This document shows positions 33,679-44,728 of a stretch of 64,000 nucleotides of DNA, one piece after another. Each line of letters opens with the position of its first letter. Positions within the stretch are counted from its first letter, which is position 1. The stretch spans positions 27,068,998 through 27,132,997 of the forward strand of contig NC_088791.1 of the NCBI RefSeq assembly GCF_011386835.1, written 5' to 3'. The notes beneath the pieces are model-generated. The model searched no databases and was not told the DNA's origin. It saw only the letters and a program-made list of their open reading frames with translations. The position numbers and the translations under genes are program-made. The stretch is from Chrysemys picta bellii (Eukaryota > Chordata > Testudines > Emydidae).

Positions 33679-33783
33679 CATGTCAACCTCTGGATCAGGT
33701 CCAGAGTGTCCCAGGAGAGAGCCAGGGCCATAAGGAGCAGCACAGCCCTGCTCCAATTCACCATCACCCTCCCTGAATTTGAC
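33679..33783 (+). pseudogene. Exon-like segment 2 of MROH-like gene, acceptor AA
   Basis: The segment is 105 bp, exactly 35 codons in phase 0 (HVNLWIRSRVSQERARA then IRSSTALLQFTITLPEFD), followed by a good donor GTAAGT. The phase and sequence continue exon 1 (ILE|HVN...). However, the two bases before the segment are AA (33677-33678) where AG is needed. The reading frame itself is open. MROH assignment is tentative. Confidence 0.5.
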
Positions 33784-33835
33784 GTAAGTGACCTCTGACC
33801 CCAGCTTCCTGACTTTATGAGAAAGCTGACTGCAT

Positions 33836-33893
33836 CTCTCTCTCTCTCTCTCTCCTCTCTCTCTACCTACCCCACCCCCCCCCCACCCCCCAG
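33836..33893. repeat. TC microsatellite and C-rich tract
   Basis: A (TC)n run from about 33836 to 33862 is followed by ACCTACCCCACCCCCCCCCC-type sequence. It may serve as the polypyrimidine tract of the next exon-like segment. Confidence 0.85.
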
Positions 33894-33979
33894 ACTGATG
33901 ATACATGATGCCAAAGACCTGTGGTACTGGGATTGGCACCAGGATAGCACGCTACAGGAATGCAGCTGAGGTGCGGGAG
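33894..33979 (+). pseudogene. Exon-like segment 3, frame disrupted
   Basis: The segment is preceded by CCCCAG and followed by GTAAGG, 86 bp long. In the phase set by segment 2 it meets TGA at the fifth codon. Another frame is open (MPKTCGTGIGTRIARYRNAA then EVRE). A small deletion near its start would explain this. Exon status is uncertain. Confidence 0.3.
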
Positions 33980-34869
33980 GTAAGGATTTTCTGCCGGAGA
34001 ATTACACAGTTCGGGATGGGGGACTGGCTGGGTGTTCCTGCAGTAGCTGCATCCTGGAGACTGGACAAGATCCTGCTACTTATTTTAGCTCATAGACTTC
34101 CTCATTCAGCCCAATGGGAGAGGATGGCATTAAAGGAGCCTTGCAAATGATCATGGTTTTGTGTATTCCATGGATCCTTTGCTACGTGGCATGAAAATCA
34201 TCCCTGGGTGGGCGAGTTACTGCAGGATTGTGTCTCTGGGGATCCAGTTCCTGAACCTGTCTCCCTGGCCGACACATGAGTGTCAGAGAGGGGAGCCACT
34301 GGGTTGGTGAGTGGGCAGGACACACCCAGCTATTGCCTGACCAGATCCTTGTTGGATGCCCAGAAAGGGAGTGGGGTTTGCCCAGTGCCATCACAAGCCA
34401 GTAACTAGAACACCCCTCTCTCCCCAGGGAACTATTGTCTGTGTGGTGAGGTCACATTGTCCTTGTCATGCTGCAGTTTGGATTTGCCTGGTAACAAACC
34501 CATGTGCTACAGCCTCCAGACCCAGTTACTAGAGAAGTCACTAAGGGGCGGGGAACAGACCTTTGGTCTGTCTGCTCCAAAAGCCCCAGGCCCCAAGCAA
34601 CTAGTTCCAGGAAGTAGCTTTGCTGGAGGCAATAGAGGGTCCCCTATTGTCACTAAGAGCTGCACTCCAGAGCATGCCTGCTCACCCACACAGATACATT
34701 CCCAGCACGTCATGGCCCCTGCTGTGAATCCCCCTCTAGAAAGAGCTACTAGGCTTTTGATCCCTCAGTGTCTGCAACTGAGCCACTAGACAGTACTACC
34801 ATTCCAGTCCCAGGATTTGGAGCCTGGTTCTGGGCAATCATCTAAAGACTCACCTTCTGCTGGTTTCAG

Positions 34870-35021
34870 GTCTTTGGAAATATCTTCCTGGAGGGGTAGA
34901 GAAGGTCATTCCCCCAAACAACAACTCTGGCTATCTACGACCCCTGCTCCAGATCAGTCAGGCTTGGCTGGTCCTAGCCTACTCCATTCTGGGGGAAGCC
35001 AACCAGCTGATAGGCGATGAG
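34870..35021 (+). pseudogene. Exon-like segment 4 of MROH-like gene
   Basis: TGGTTTCAG precedes 152 bp (2 nt plus 50 open codons), and GTAAGT follows. The peptide LWKYLPGGVEKVIPP, then YLRPLLQISQAWLVLAYSIL and GEANQLIGDE is leucine-rich and helical like HEAT repeats. Intron phase cannot be matched to segment 3, so an exon is missing or the locus is decayed. Confidence 0.45.
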
Positions 35022-37159
35022 GTAAGTAGCTGGATTATGCTCAGGAGTTCGGGGGTGGGACCCGTGGCCTTTCACCTCTCGGCCATGGAAAGTCATTCCC
35101 ATTCGATTGCCATTCGGTGGTTGGGCAGCAACAAGCCTGGTGGGGAATGAGACTCAGAGCTGGTGCTATTGGGATGGGAGATGAATTCACCTCCACAAGC
35201 AGGTTGGAGCCAGCTTGTCCCTGAGCAGTTCAGAACCACCTCTTTAGCTAGTTATTTAATTACAAGTGTTACATCACCAGAAGAAGCTGCCATTGCTCAT
35301 GGCAGGGGTAGGAGAATCCCCTAGTGATGTTGTTAGCCTTTCCTGCCCCACAGGGCCTCAGCCCAGTTCCCAGTGTTCTAGTGTCCATGTCACCAGAGGC
35401 ACCATTTAGAGTTGCCCCTATCACTGGCAGCTTGGAAGGGCCGAGGACTGACTGGGCCATGGCAAACTGGTCAGGCAGGGCTGAGGCACATGGGCTGGGG
35501 GAAGCTTGCTTTGCTGCTGCCCAGGCTGGACCTGCTCTGGGGAGAACTGGATGATTTGATCAGCCCCATTCACTAGGGCTGCCATTCTGCAGCTTCACCA
35601 TTAGTCACTGGGGGTCAGTTAGGGAAAGGGCACAACCTCCCCCATCCCCCATTATTGCTGCTAGAAATCCTCTGACCCCCTCTGCAAGAGCCTCCTCCCT
35701 GCCCTACCTGGGTGGAGTGGGTGATGGAAGAGAGATTCTGAGAACTTGAGCTGCGTCCCCAGGTGGGTGTGGAGGTGGAACACCTATCAGAGGGTGGCTG
35801 AGGGAATGGAGGCCAGAGCTCACCCTATAAAGGGGGGGAGGCTATTTAACACTTGAGGTCACTAGAGAGGAAGACAAGAGTCCATCCCAGGGGTCAGGAG
35901 AGTAAATCTGTCCCTGAGACATGGGCAGGTGCTGGGTGGAAATGCTGCTGGTTTCTGTTGCCATTAATTGCCCCTGATCCCTAGGGGCATCCAGGTCTCT
36001 GACAGGTTCTTGTTCACTTGCAGCAGGAGGACATCATGGCCAAGGCAATGCATAGTTCCACACCATCAGTTCCTTTTGCTAGCTGCCTGAGGTAGTGCAT
36101 GGGCTGTGCTTCTTGGGATGCCTGTGATAGGGTGTCTGAGGGGTTAGATAGCAGTCCTGGGCCACTGTGATCCCACCCCACTGAAACTGTAGAACCTGCT
36201 CCAGACGGAGGAGGAGTGTGGTGAAGCAGAGAAATCACCCACCAGCACAGAAGGGCATAAGGAGAGCCTTTGGCCCAACCAGCCCTGCATCATTATACTT
36301 GCAGCTAATGCCAGGCATGTAGGGGAGAGAAAAGGAGAGAACCTGACTCAGTTTGGGGCTGACTGGTGAAGAGACAGGAGCTAGCTGCCTCCCCAGCTGA
36401 GGGAAGGATCACTAGCCTGCCAGCCAAGGCAGCCACCAGGAACCCAGCACTGTTTTCTGGATCAAAGGAGATGGAGAAAGAGTCCTAGGAGCACCCAGCC
36501 TTACAGAAACTTGGGTGACAGAAGTACAGAGTCCTTGTGGAGGTTCTGACCCCGCCAAACTTACAGCTGCCCCACCTGGAGGAACCTGGGACCTCAGCAG
36601 CATAGCCACCACAGGAACTTGGATAATAGGGGCCATGCCCCAAACTGAAGGGGCAACAGTAGGAAGTAGTCCAGGACACCAAATGTAGACTTCCCCTAGG
36701 GAGATCTCCTACTCCAGGGTTAATTTACACAGGGCCTTAGGCTGGGACCTCGTGGAGTGGGAGGTCTTGGGTTCCCCTATTGCCCTGTGTCTTAAAGACT
36801 GAGGCACCTTGACCACTGAAGCAGGAGGCAGGAAGCCAAGTACTGAAACCACTAGACCAACTCACCCTCCAAGTCCCCTGTTTACAAAGAGTTTAGAAGA
36901 CAGCTCAGAAGTGAGAGAGACAGCAGAGAACGAGAGACTTACCTTGGGAGCGCCTGAACAAGGGTGCAGCAAAAGTCCTGGCTGCAGGAAAGGTTTTGCT
37001 AGCAGCAGCTACCCCAGGCCTGCCTGAGAGAAGGGGCTAGCCCTTCGCTAAGACTAGGGAACTCTGGGCTCTAACTTCTGGAGGATCACTGATGTGGCAT
37101 TTGACTATATGCCAAGAGGGAGGGCCCAGGCTCCCATATGAACCACCCTTTTCGTGGAC
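35022..37159. other. Unassigned, LTR-like in its second half
   Basis: No exon could be defended. 36690-37159 contains GGCTGGGACCTCGTGGAGTG, which recurs in the Gypsy LTRs at about 38246 and 45200, so this part is probably another Gypsy LTR. Its left end is not clear (CCTATAAAGGGGG at about 35823 is a possible TATA). Confidence 0.35.
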
Positions 37160-37777
37160 TGGGGATAAACCCCCTTTCCCTCCCTTGGAGAGGAGGAGAG
37201 AATAGAGACATTTTAACCCTAAGTCAATGATGTGCCACTCACAGGCGACATGGATTGAAGACCCTTTCTTTTGTGGGGATGTTGGACTGTGTGCATTGTA
37301 TTGGGCTCTGGTGAAGTGGCCTTTCTTTTGTGGGGATGTTGGACTGTGTGCATTGTATTGGGCTCTGGGTCAAGTCACTACCTACCAAAAGATGAACTGC
37401 CACAGCATTGGAGTAATTGCTGGAGGGAGGCCAGAGACAGGGGAGAGTTGATACCCAGGGACATGACTATTAGGTGGCACCACACATAGGCCTATCCCCC
37501 ATCACAATTTGGCAGAGAAAGCAGGCTGCAGGTCTGGGATGTTGCCATGAGGCCCCCAAAAGAGAAAAAGGATTGATATGGTAAAATGAATGAAGTGGCT
37601 ATTAGATAGCCAACAACAACAGGCGGGGCCTCACTGGAGCAACAACAGTACCATCTGGTCCAACAAATGGCTACCCAGGAGCAACAACAGGTGACACAAC
37701 AGCAGCAGCTCATTCAGGAGTTGGCAGTGCAGCAAAAAGAACAGCAGCAATGCATCGTCCAACAAATAGTGACCCTC
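37160..37777 (+). mobile_element. Gypsy leader and gag start, copy 1
   Basis: ATAAACCCCCTTTCCCTCCC and the following leader, then a glutamine-rich gag N-terminus (CAACAG/CAGCAG runs at 37665-37760), recur at 40073-40520. A local duplication of about 56 bp (37265-37370) is present here only. gag is cut at 37777 by an inserted LTR and seems to resume near 39992. Confidence 0.65.
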
Positions 37778-38339
37778 TGTGTTGGGGTGTACTCGCCCCA
37801 CACTGAACAGGGAAGGGTTAACTCCACATTGTGGGCTGAGGAAGCCATGCCTCCTCACCTCTGCTGGGCATGCTCCAACTAGAGCACCAGTATAAAAAGG
37901 AGCAGCTCAGCTCAGTCAGGGCTGACCACTGAGGATGGAGGACGCACATGGCCAGTTCCAGCCCAGGAGCTGGAAGCCCCAGATACTGGAAGCCAGGCCT
38001 ACTGAGGCCTGGGCAGATACCAGCTACCTGAAGACACCCAAGGGAGGACAGAGATGCTGAGAGCTGCACAGACTGAGAAACCGGAGACTCCGGAAACACC
38101 CACACCTCCACATCAGGAGACAGGATAGGAGGTAGTGCAGGAGTACTATACATTACTACGGTTATAGAACCAAAAGCTAAGTCAGCATGTTTCAGTAGGA
38201 TCCCCGCTGACACAGTAACGAGAGTACTTGTTGCTGACAGGGGCCTGGGCTGGGACCCGGTGGAGTAGTGAGGCCTGGGTCCCCCAATCCCAGCCATCAC
38301 CCTGTCTGGGTGGTGGCCCATCTCCCTGCAGCTATTAAA

Positions 38340-39915
38340 CTGTACTATACTGACTCTGGCCATTAGGCCACACAACCCTGACCGAGAGGGCAGCTATATT
38401 GACTGTGGTCATTGGGCTACGTGGTCCTAAGGGAGAGGGTCCCTATATTGACTACGGCCATTAGCACAGTCCTGAGGCAGAGGGCAGTCATATTGACTTT
38501 GGTCATCGAGCCACACAGCCCTGAGGGAGAGGGCTAGGATGACCAGCTCACAAGAGTGAAATATCACGACACATTGGTCGAGCAGGGGGGACGACAGACA
38601 GACACAGGTGCACAGCCCCGAATGGAGCCAGAGGCACACTGGTCCGCCTGGCCCCGTGCTACCAGCGTGCCCCTTCCTGTTGGGGATGGGCCCATGCTGC
38701 ACCACACAGCTCCCCTGCCCAGCGCCCCCTGGATCCACTATGCCCAGAGCCCCCCTAAAACCCTTCCACCACAAATGCACAGTGCTGTGTGCACACACCC
38801 CGCCCAGCGCCCCCCTGCCCATAGTCTCACCATAGCTGCCCAGCACCCCACACAGCACCCCCCACTCGCTAGTTTCCCAATATACACAGATTTCCCCTCC
38901 CTCCCTTCCTTCCTCCCTCACAGTGCCCTTCCCCACAGCCCCACCACCACAACTACACAATGCCCCACACAGACCCGCACTGCCCAGTGCCCTGACACAC
39001 ACAGATCTCCCCCACTGCCCAGCACCCCCCAACAGGCCCCCACTGTCTAGCACCCCAAAACACACAAACCTCCCCCACTGCCCAGTGCCCTCCACACCCT
39101 CACAGCCCAGCACCCCAAGCACACCTCCAAGACACTCACTCCATCACACCCTGCCCCCTTCCCTGGCCGCACTCACCAGACCTGCTGGGAGATCTCTGGC
39201 TCCTAGGGTGAGAGTGGCGAGGGGAATCTCTAGACTCTTCACGTGCTGCGCCTGCCACAAGCGCGAGCTCCGTGGCTCTCATTGGCTGGGAAAAGTGCCA
39301 ATGGGAGCTGCCGGAGCCACGGAGTGGGGCTTGCAGGTGCCAGCAGCACGCAGAGCCCTCCCACCCTAAGAGCCAGAGGGACCTGCCAGGGGGCGAGGTG
39401 GGGAGTCCCGGTGGTGCTCACCTGGGGCGGCTCCCATCCCAGGAAGCATCCAGCAGGCCGGTCCCTCTGGCTCCTAGGGTCGCGGGTTGGGTCAGGTCAG
39501 GTGGGGGGGGGCAGAGGGCTCTCTGCTTGTTCCCAGTGCCTGCAAGCCCTGCCCCTGCAGCACACGGTGCTCCTGCCGGCGGGCGGGCGCTGGGAGCTGC
39601 CCCAGGAAGCGCTGAGCAGCGGTGAGCAGCGGCGCCTCAGCTGCAGTCTGGATGGTCCTGATATCAGGACAAAGGGCGTCCCGACCGATGTAAGGTCGGG
39701 ACGCAGGACAAGTCCCCTAAAATCGGGACTGTCCCGATAATATCGGGAAGTCTGGTTACCCTAGAGAGGGCAGCCATATTGACTCTGGCCATCGAACCAC
39801 ACAGCTCTGAGGGAGAGGGCAGTCATATTGACTCTGGCCATTAGGTAACATAGCCCTGAGGGAAAGGGCCCTTATATTGACTCTGGCCATTGTGCCAGGT
39901 GGCCCTGAGGTTAAG
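38340..39915. repeat. 57-bp tandem array in LTR (interrupted)
   Basis: Units read (C/T)ATATTGACT(C/G/T)TGG(C/T)CATT...CCCTGAGGGAGAGGGC, with about four copies left and three right of the inserted hAT element. A related array lies at 45230-45410. Confidence 0.85.
38527..39771. mobile_element. hAT-type GC-rich element with perfect 8-bp TSD
   Basis: The body is 38535-39763 (1229 bp). It starts TAGGATGACCAG and ends CTGGTTACCCTA, imperfect inverted repeats. GAGAGGGC is duplicated exactly (38527-38534 and 39764-39771). The interior is C-rich minisatellite-like (38690-39170) and GC-rich (39180-39650). Near the right end an inverted CCCGACCGATGTAAGGTCGGG hairpin is present. It sits in the tandem array of the Gypsy LTR and is younger than it. 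No transposase. Confidence 0.9.
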
Positions 39916-39991
39916 GGCGTTCAGCTGGACTTAGCTGCCGGACTGCAATGCCTTTGCTCTGCCCAAGAGGGGGATGGGGCGTAGTAGCACA

Positions 39992-40072
39992 GCGACTTCC
40001 TCTTAAAACTTCAGGGGGTAAACGTAAATCCCGCAGCAAGGCTCTGACTCCAACCTCAAAGGTGATCTGGGT
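39992..40072 (+). mobile_element. Gypsy gag scrap, copy 1 continuation
   Basis: AAAACTTCAGGGGGTAAACG and CAGCAAGG resemble gag at 40525-40560. The next CTCTGACTCCAACCTCAAAG then recurs at about 42206, so sequence between those points is deleted in this copy. Confidence 0.5.
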
Positions 40073-40683
40073 AGATAAACCCCTTTTCCCTCCCTTGGAG
40101 AGGAGGAGAAGATAGAGATGTTTTAAACCCTGAGTCAACGGAGTGCTACTCACAGGCAACATGTGGGTTGAGGACCCTTTCTTTTGTGGGGATGTTGGAC
40201 TGTATGCATTGTATTGGACTCTGTTAATTCAGAAGGGGATGAACTTCAATTGGTGAAATGGCCCCATGGGTCAAGTCACTACCTACCAAAAGGTGGACTT
40301 CCATAGCCCTGGAGTGATTGCTAGCAAAGAAGGGCAGCAACAGGGGAGAGTTGATACCCAGTGACGTAACTATTAGGTGGCACCACAACCAGCTGTTCCA
40401 ACAAATGGCCAGCCAGGACCAACAACAGGAGACACAACAGCAGCAGCAGCTAAACAGGAGTTGGCAGTGCAGCAATAAGAACAGCAACAACACATCATCC
40501 AGCAAATAGTGACCCTCTTACAACTTCAGGTGTCAAATGTAAATCCTTCAGCAAGACCTTCAAACACCACTCCAGCTCTGAACATTCTGATAAAACTCAC
40601 AAAGAAGAGGACTGAAGATGACCCAGAACCCAACCTCATCACCTTTGTCCAGGTTGCCACAGCAGCACAATGGTCACTTGAGC
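40073..40683 (+). pseudogene. Gypsy leader and gag N-terminus, copy 2
   Basis: The leader repeats 37160-37777. The gag start is glutamine-rich (QQMASQDQQQETQQQQQ at about 40400-40450), then TKKRTEDDPEPNLITFVQVA and TAAQWSLE, a Gypsy capsid-like segment. Frameshifts break it, and an insertion interrupts it at 40684. Confidence 0.7.
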
Positions 40684-41554
40684 ACTAGGCTATTTTGTTG
40701 GATGGGCCCTAACCAGGGTGGGGCGAGTGGGGCAGCAGCTCCTGGCACAGATCCAGGGGAGGGGGCAGAAAAATGATGAAAAAATGAAAGAGGCTTGAGC
40801 CCTGCAGCGGGACAAGGATCCCGATGGTCCAGCAGGACCCACTGCCATAATAGCAGGAGTAGGATAAAAATTCCCCAAACAATGTGGGAGCGGGTGGGAC
40901 TGGGTATTGTGGGGCAGGATGGGAACAGGATTAAAAAAACCCCTTCTCCTGTGAGGCAAGCAACATGAACATCCGAGCCAGCAGCTGCCTTTCTCTGGCC
41001 ACCCAGCTCTAAAGATAGTGCCACCGCCAGCAGCAGCACAAAAGTAAGGGTGGCAATACCTTACCACGCCAACCTTCTGTGCTGGTACTTGGGGTGGCAT
41101 TGCCTTCAGAGCTGGACACCTGGCCGGCGACCTCCACTCTCCGGCCACCCAGTTCTGAAGCAGGGCCGCCACCAACAGCAGCGCAGAAGTAAGGGCAGCA
41201 ATACCATACCATGCCACCCTTACTTCCTTGCTGCTGCTGCTGGTGGCAGTTCTGCCTTCACAACTGATCAGCAATTCATTGGTCACCGCTCTCCAGCCAT
41301 CTAGCTCTGAAGGCAGCGCACTAGTAACGGTTGCATGGCCCAACCTTACTTCTGCGCTGCTGGTGGTGGTGGTGCTTTTTTCAGAGCTAGATGGCCAGAG
41401 AGCCATCTTGTTGTTTGAGGTGCGGGAGTACTATTCTTTTAATCCCATTCCCAGCCCATGGGGCAGGATGGTGGGATTAAAAAAATAGCCCCATGCAAGG
41501 CTCTCGTAGAGAACGCCAATATGCTTTCTCGTGCAGGGTGCTAAAATGCCTAGT
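40684..41554. mobile_element. GC-rich MITE inserted in gag
   Basis: ACTAGGCTATTTTG at the left and CTAAAATGCCTAGT at the right are inverted repeats. Inside are alternating copies of GAAGTAAGGGTGGCAATACC and its complement, each next to AGCTCTGAAGGCAGCGC. Similar motifs occur inside 31213-31708. gag capsid coding is recognisable on both sides. No target duplication was resolved. Confidence 0.6.
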
Positions 41555-42430
41555 TATGGCACTGTTTGTTGGCACCCTGTCTGAAGGAGCTGGCAAAAGC
41601 CCCATATTGTGGCCTTGATGCCATGGTCATGACTATGCATGGGTCAAGGTGGCCATCTTAGACAACATCATAGCGAAAACCCAAGAGTGCTTTTGCTTGG
41701 AGAAAGACCCACTGAAGGCCTGATCTTGCGCAGTGGCCCAGACCAGTGGCGTAGCCAGCTTTTAAGAGGAGGGTGAGCAAACCTAAAAAAGGCGTCCCCC
41801 CCTTGGCTCCTCCTCCGGCTGTACCGCTGACCGTCCCTTCCCCCCGCTCCTCCGACCACCATGCTGCGCCCCCCCCGCTCTTCCAGCCGCGCACGCCCGC
41901 TGCCCCCCCATGGCTGCCGGCCGCGCTGTGGGCTGCCAGCCTGCGCCCCCCCCCCCCCTTGCTCCTGCGGCTGCGGGGCCAGGCCACATGCTGTGCCCCC
42001 CAGCTCCTCCGGCTGTGCGCCCGCCGCCCCCCATGGCTGCTGGCCGCGCTGTGGCTGGCCAGCCTGCGCCCCCCCACGCTCCTCCGTCCGGCGGCCGCCT
42101 TTGGAAAGGCGCTGCTTTTGGGAAAAGGGGTGAGGGGAAGCGGCTGCTTCCCCTGCACCCCGCTAGCTACGCTACTGGCCCAGACCCGTTAGCAATCTTG
42201 ATGGCTCTGACTCCAACCTGAAAGGTGATCTGGGTAGCAGATGCCTGAAAAGATTGTACTGGTGCAGTTCACACAGATCCTTCTGATTGCAGGACAGGAG
42301 TGGTTGTTGCGACCTAGACCCAAGATATTGGCTGATGTGTTGAACCTGGTGGAGAAATATAAGGCAGCTGCTGAATCTCTGAGACCTGAAGCCTCCCATC
42401 TCAGGGGACTGCTTCCTGCAGATCTATGAG
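41555..42430 (+). pseudogene. Gypsy capsid region, copy 2 (split)
   Basis: 41600-41735 gives DYAWVKVAILDNI, then KTQECFCLEKDPLK, typical of the end of a Gypsy/SCAN-like capsid. After the 434-bp insertion, 42241-42430 gives MPEKIVLVQFTQILL, then RPRPKILADVLNLVEKY. Both lie in the usual order but are not joined in one frame. Confidence 0.65.
41736..42185. mobile_element. hAT-type GC-rich MITE with perfect 8-bp TSD
   Basis: The body is 41744-42177 (434 bp), starting CAGTGGCGTAGCCAGC and ending GCTACGCTACTG. GCCCAGAC is duplicated exactly (41736-41743 and 42178-42185). The interior is very C-rich. The long open frames here on both strands are compositional artefacts. Confidence 0.95.
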
Positions 42431-42885
42431 CCAGATGAGGAGGGCAGTCTCTGAAAAACCATGTAACTTGCCCAAATCCACAGACAACCAGCAGCTGCAG
42501 CAAGATCCTGGAAATCTGGCCTCGGATAGACTATAAGGCCATGGAAAAGCCTGATCCCAAATGAGGGCCCTCTGTGGGCATCCATCTTCCCTTAGATGAG
42601 CAGAGGGATGAAGGCAGTACCTCAATGGGAAGCTCCTTTGTTTGTGGACAGACTGGTTATTTCCACTGTGGCTGCCCCTTCATGGACTGTAATTATTGGC
42701 AGCCATGGACAACGGACACCAGGGCTCGGAAAAGAGGCCTGTCTAAGAGGTTAGTCCCAGTACAGGTTAATTGTGTAGATGTACCAGGACTGCAGCCAAA
42801 CATTGGTTAGGAAGCAGTTAGCAGGGCTTGGAGACATCCTTGGACACACCATCTATCTCCAGCATCGCCCCGCAGCATCGCCCCG
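42431..42885 (+). pseudogene. Gypsy nucleocapsid/protease remnant
   Basis: 42574-42810 encodes VCGQTGYFHCGCPFMDCNY, a damaged CCHC zinc knuckle, then PVQVNCVDVPGLQPNIG, the start of a protease-like region without its catalytic DSG. The copy ends where another LTR begins near 42886. A 14-bp unit CAGCATCGCCCCGC is repeated three times (42860-42900). Confidence 0.65.
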
Positions 42886-43278
42886 CAGCATCGCCCCGCA
42901 CCAGCCCAGCAGCGTCAGGCCGGAAGCATTGACGGTGGACGTTCTGTCCTGTCCATACTGGGCATGCTCCAAGTGCTCTGGGAGTATAAAAGGAGGGAGC
43001 CCAGCTCAGTCTGGGCTGGCGGCCGCAGGGGAAGGACCTGACTGGGAAGCTCCTGCAGAGGACCAGCTGCCGCCTGCGGAGGCACCGGGGACTGAAGCCT
43101 CTCCAGGCCAGCCCGAAGCCCTATTGCAGGAGGAACCTGGGGAGGTGACTGACACGGAGGCCCACAAGGAACGTAGGGACTCGTGGGAGACCTCCACACT
43201 CAAGCCGGTAGGAAGTGACCGGGGTGGGGATGACGGACTGGTACCTTGCCCCTGGCAAGCCTCAGTGTGTTTTGGTAG
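42886..43278 (+). mobile_element. Gypsy 5' LTR, truncated at both ends
   Basis: From GCCCCGCACCAGCCC to TTTTGGTAGGACCCC it is closely similar to 44740-45135, including the TATA box GGGAGTATAAAAGGAGGGAG (about 42982). The first bases of the LTR and its 3' half are missing. It joins pol sequence directly. Confidence 0.8.
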
Positions 43279-43319
43279 GACCCCCTGGACCCAAAGTAGG
43301 GGACCCCCTGGACCCAAGG

Positions 43320-44728
43320 CCGGTGACATTAGGGGCGGGCCTCACCCCAGTACAGCGAGAGCAACTACAACAACTGCTAGAGGAGTTCCCCGACGTCTTA
43401 TCCGCCCGCCCAGGACAAACTGCCTTGATGAGTCATCAGATCGCAACCACCCCTGGTCAGAAGGTAAGAGACCACCACCGACTGTTGCCCCGGAAAAAGT
43501 GGGACACGGTCTAACAGGAGCTGGAGACAATGCTGGAGATGGGGGTCGTGGAGGAATCGACATGTGAGTGGCGCAGCCCCATCATCCTAGTCCCAAAGCC
43601 CGATGGGACTACCCGTTTTTGTATCGACTTCTGAAAGGTCAATGCCATCTCCTGTTTCGACGCATACCCGATGCCGTGGGTGGACGAACTGCTGGAACGG
43701 CTCAGGGAGCGAAGTACTTGTCAATCATAGACCTAACAAAGGGATATTGGCAGATTCCCCTCACACCAAACTCCCAGGAGAAGACAGCCTTCCCAATGCC
43801 TTTCGGCCTCTTCCAATTTATAACCATGCCATTCGGGCTACATGGAGCCGCTGCTATGTTCCAGTGGCTGATGAATAAGGTCTTACAATCCCACGACCAG
43901 TATGCAGTGGCGTATATAGATGACATTGTAGTCTATAGCAACAACTGGGAGGACCACCTACGCCATCTGGCTGGGGTGCTGCAGGCCCTCAGAACAGCCG
44001 GCCTCACAGCTAACCCAGCAAAGTGCCACCTCGGGCAAGAAGAGGTAACCTATCTTGGATATATGCGGGGGAGGAACTGATGTCCCTAATCAGCAAGGTG
44101 CAAGCCCTCATAGACGTACCCATCCCCAAGATGAAGAAGCAGGTGCACCAGTTTTTGGGCCTAGTCGGATATTATCGCCGCTTTCGTGCCAGATTTTGCA
44201 TCCATAGCCGCCCCCCTATCAGACCTGATAAAGAACTCGCAGCCTCGACAAGTGCAGTGGTTGGAACAGTGCAAGGAAGCCTTCGAAACCCTGAAAGAAT
44301 GACTCATGGAAGAACCAGTCCTGCGACACCCAGACTTCTCAAGGAATTTATACTTCAAACAGATGCCTCGGAGGTAGGCTTGGGGGGCCATACCCTCCCA
44401 AGAATTATATGGGGAAGAACACCCGATACTGTATCTAAGTCATAAACTGTTCCCCTGGAAACAACATTATTCCACAATAGAGAAAGAGGCCCTGGCGGTG
44501 AGGTGGGCCATCGATGCCCTAGTTATTACCTGCTGGGGAATAAGGTTGATCACAGACCATGCCCCCCTACGGTGGATGCATAGTATGAAGGACACAAGCC
44601 CCCAGATTATGCGATTGTACCTCTCCCTCCAACCCTATGACTTCCATGTGTTTCATCGTTTCTCTAGACAGAGTGAGGGGGAGGAGGAGGCGGACCAACC
44701 CGGAGAATCCTTCTTAAGGGGGAGGGTG
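43320..44728 (+). pseudogene. Gypsy RT/RNase H relic without integrase
   Basis: The plus strand reads QREQLQQLLEEFPDVLSARP (before RT), then IILVPKPDGTTRFCIDF, KYLSIIDLTKGYWQIPL and FITMPFGLHGAAAMFQ. The catalytic YIDD appears in AYIDDIVVYS. Then come EVTYLGY, the RNase H start FILQTDASEVGLGG, and YSTIEKEALAVRWAIDAL. Stops and frameshifts occur at about 43513, 43635 and 44080 and beyond. The expected integrase is absent: RNase H-like sequence runs almost directly into EEEADQPGESFLRG and the polypurine tract AAGGGGGAGGG before the 3' LTR. It is non-functional. Confidence 0.85.

Larger units (their letters stand above)
37778..39991 (+). mobile_element. Gypsy LTR inserted in gag, itself split by a hAT element
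   Basis: It starts TGTGTTGGGGTG, carries a TATA box (AGTATAAAAAGGAGCAGC, about 37890) and the conserved GGCTGGGACCCGGTGGAG (about 38246). It includes a tandem array of about 57-bp units (38340-38534 and 39764-39915) and ends near 39991 (GTAGTAGCACA). Sequence after it (GCGACTTCCTCTTAAAAC) matches what follows the interruption point in the other gag copy (GTGACCCTCTTACAAC). Without the 1229-bp hAT insertion the LTR is about 980 bp. Confidence 0.65.

Noticed and set aside
38427..39122. 231-codon minus and 164-codon plus open frames
   Set aside because: They overlap on opposite strands in the C-rich interior of a transposon and cross its boundary. Composition artefacts.
39243..39740. 165-codon plus-strand open frame
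   Set aside because: It is inside the 38535-39763 transposon and ends in its terminal hairpin. No recognisable protein.
40690..41406. 238-codon minus open frame
   Set aside because: It is within a MITE with alternating inverted motifs. The same motifs appear in other frames, and no domain is present.
41658..42221. Several 90-166 codon open frames on both strands
   Set aside because: They lie in an extremely C-rich MITE. Mutually overlapping frames cannot all be coding, and none has domain features.
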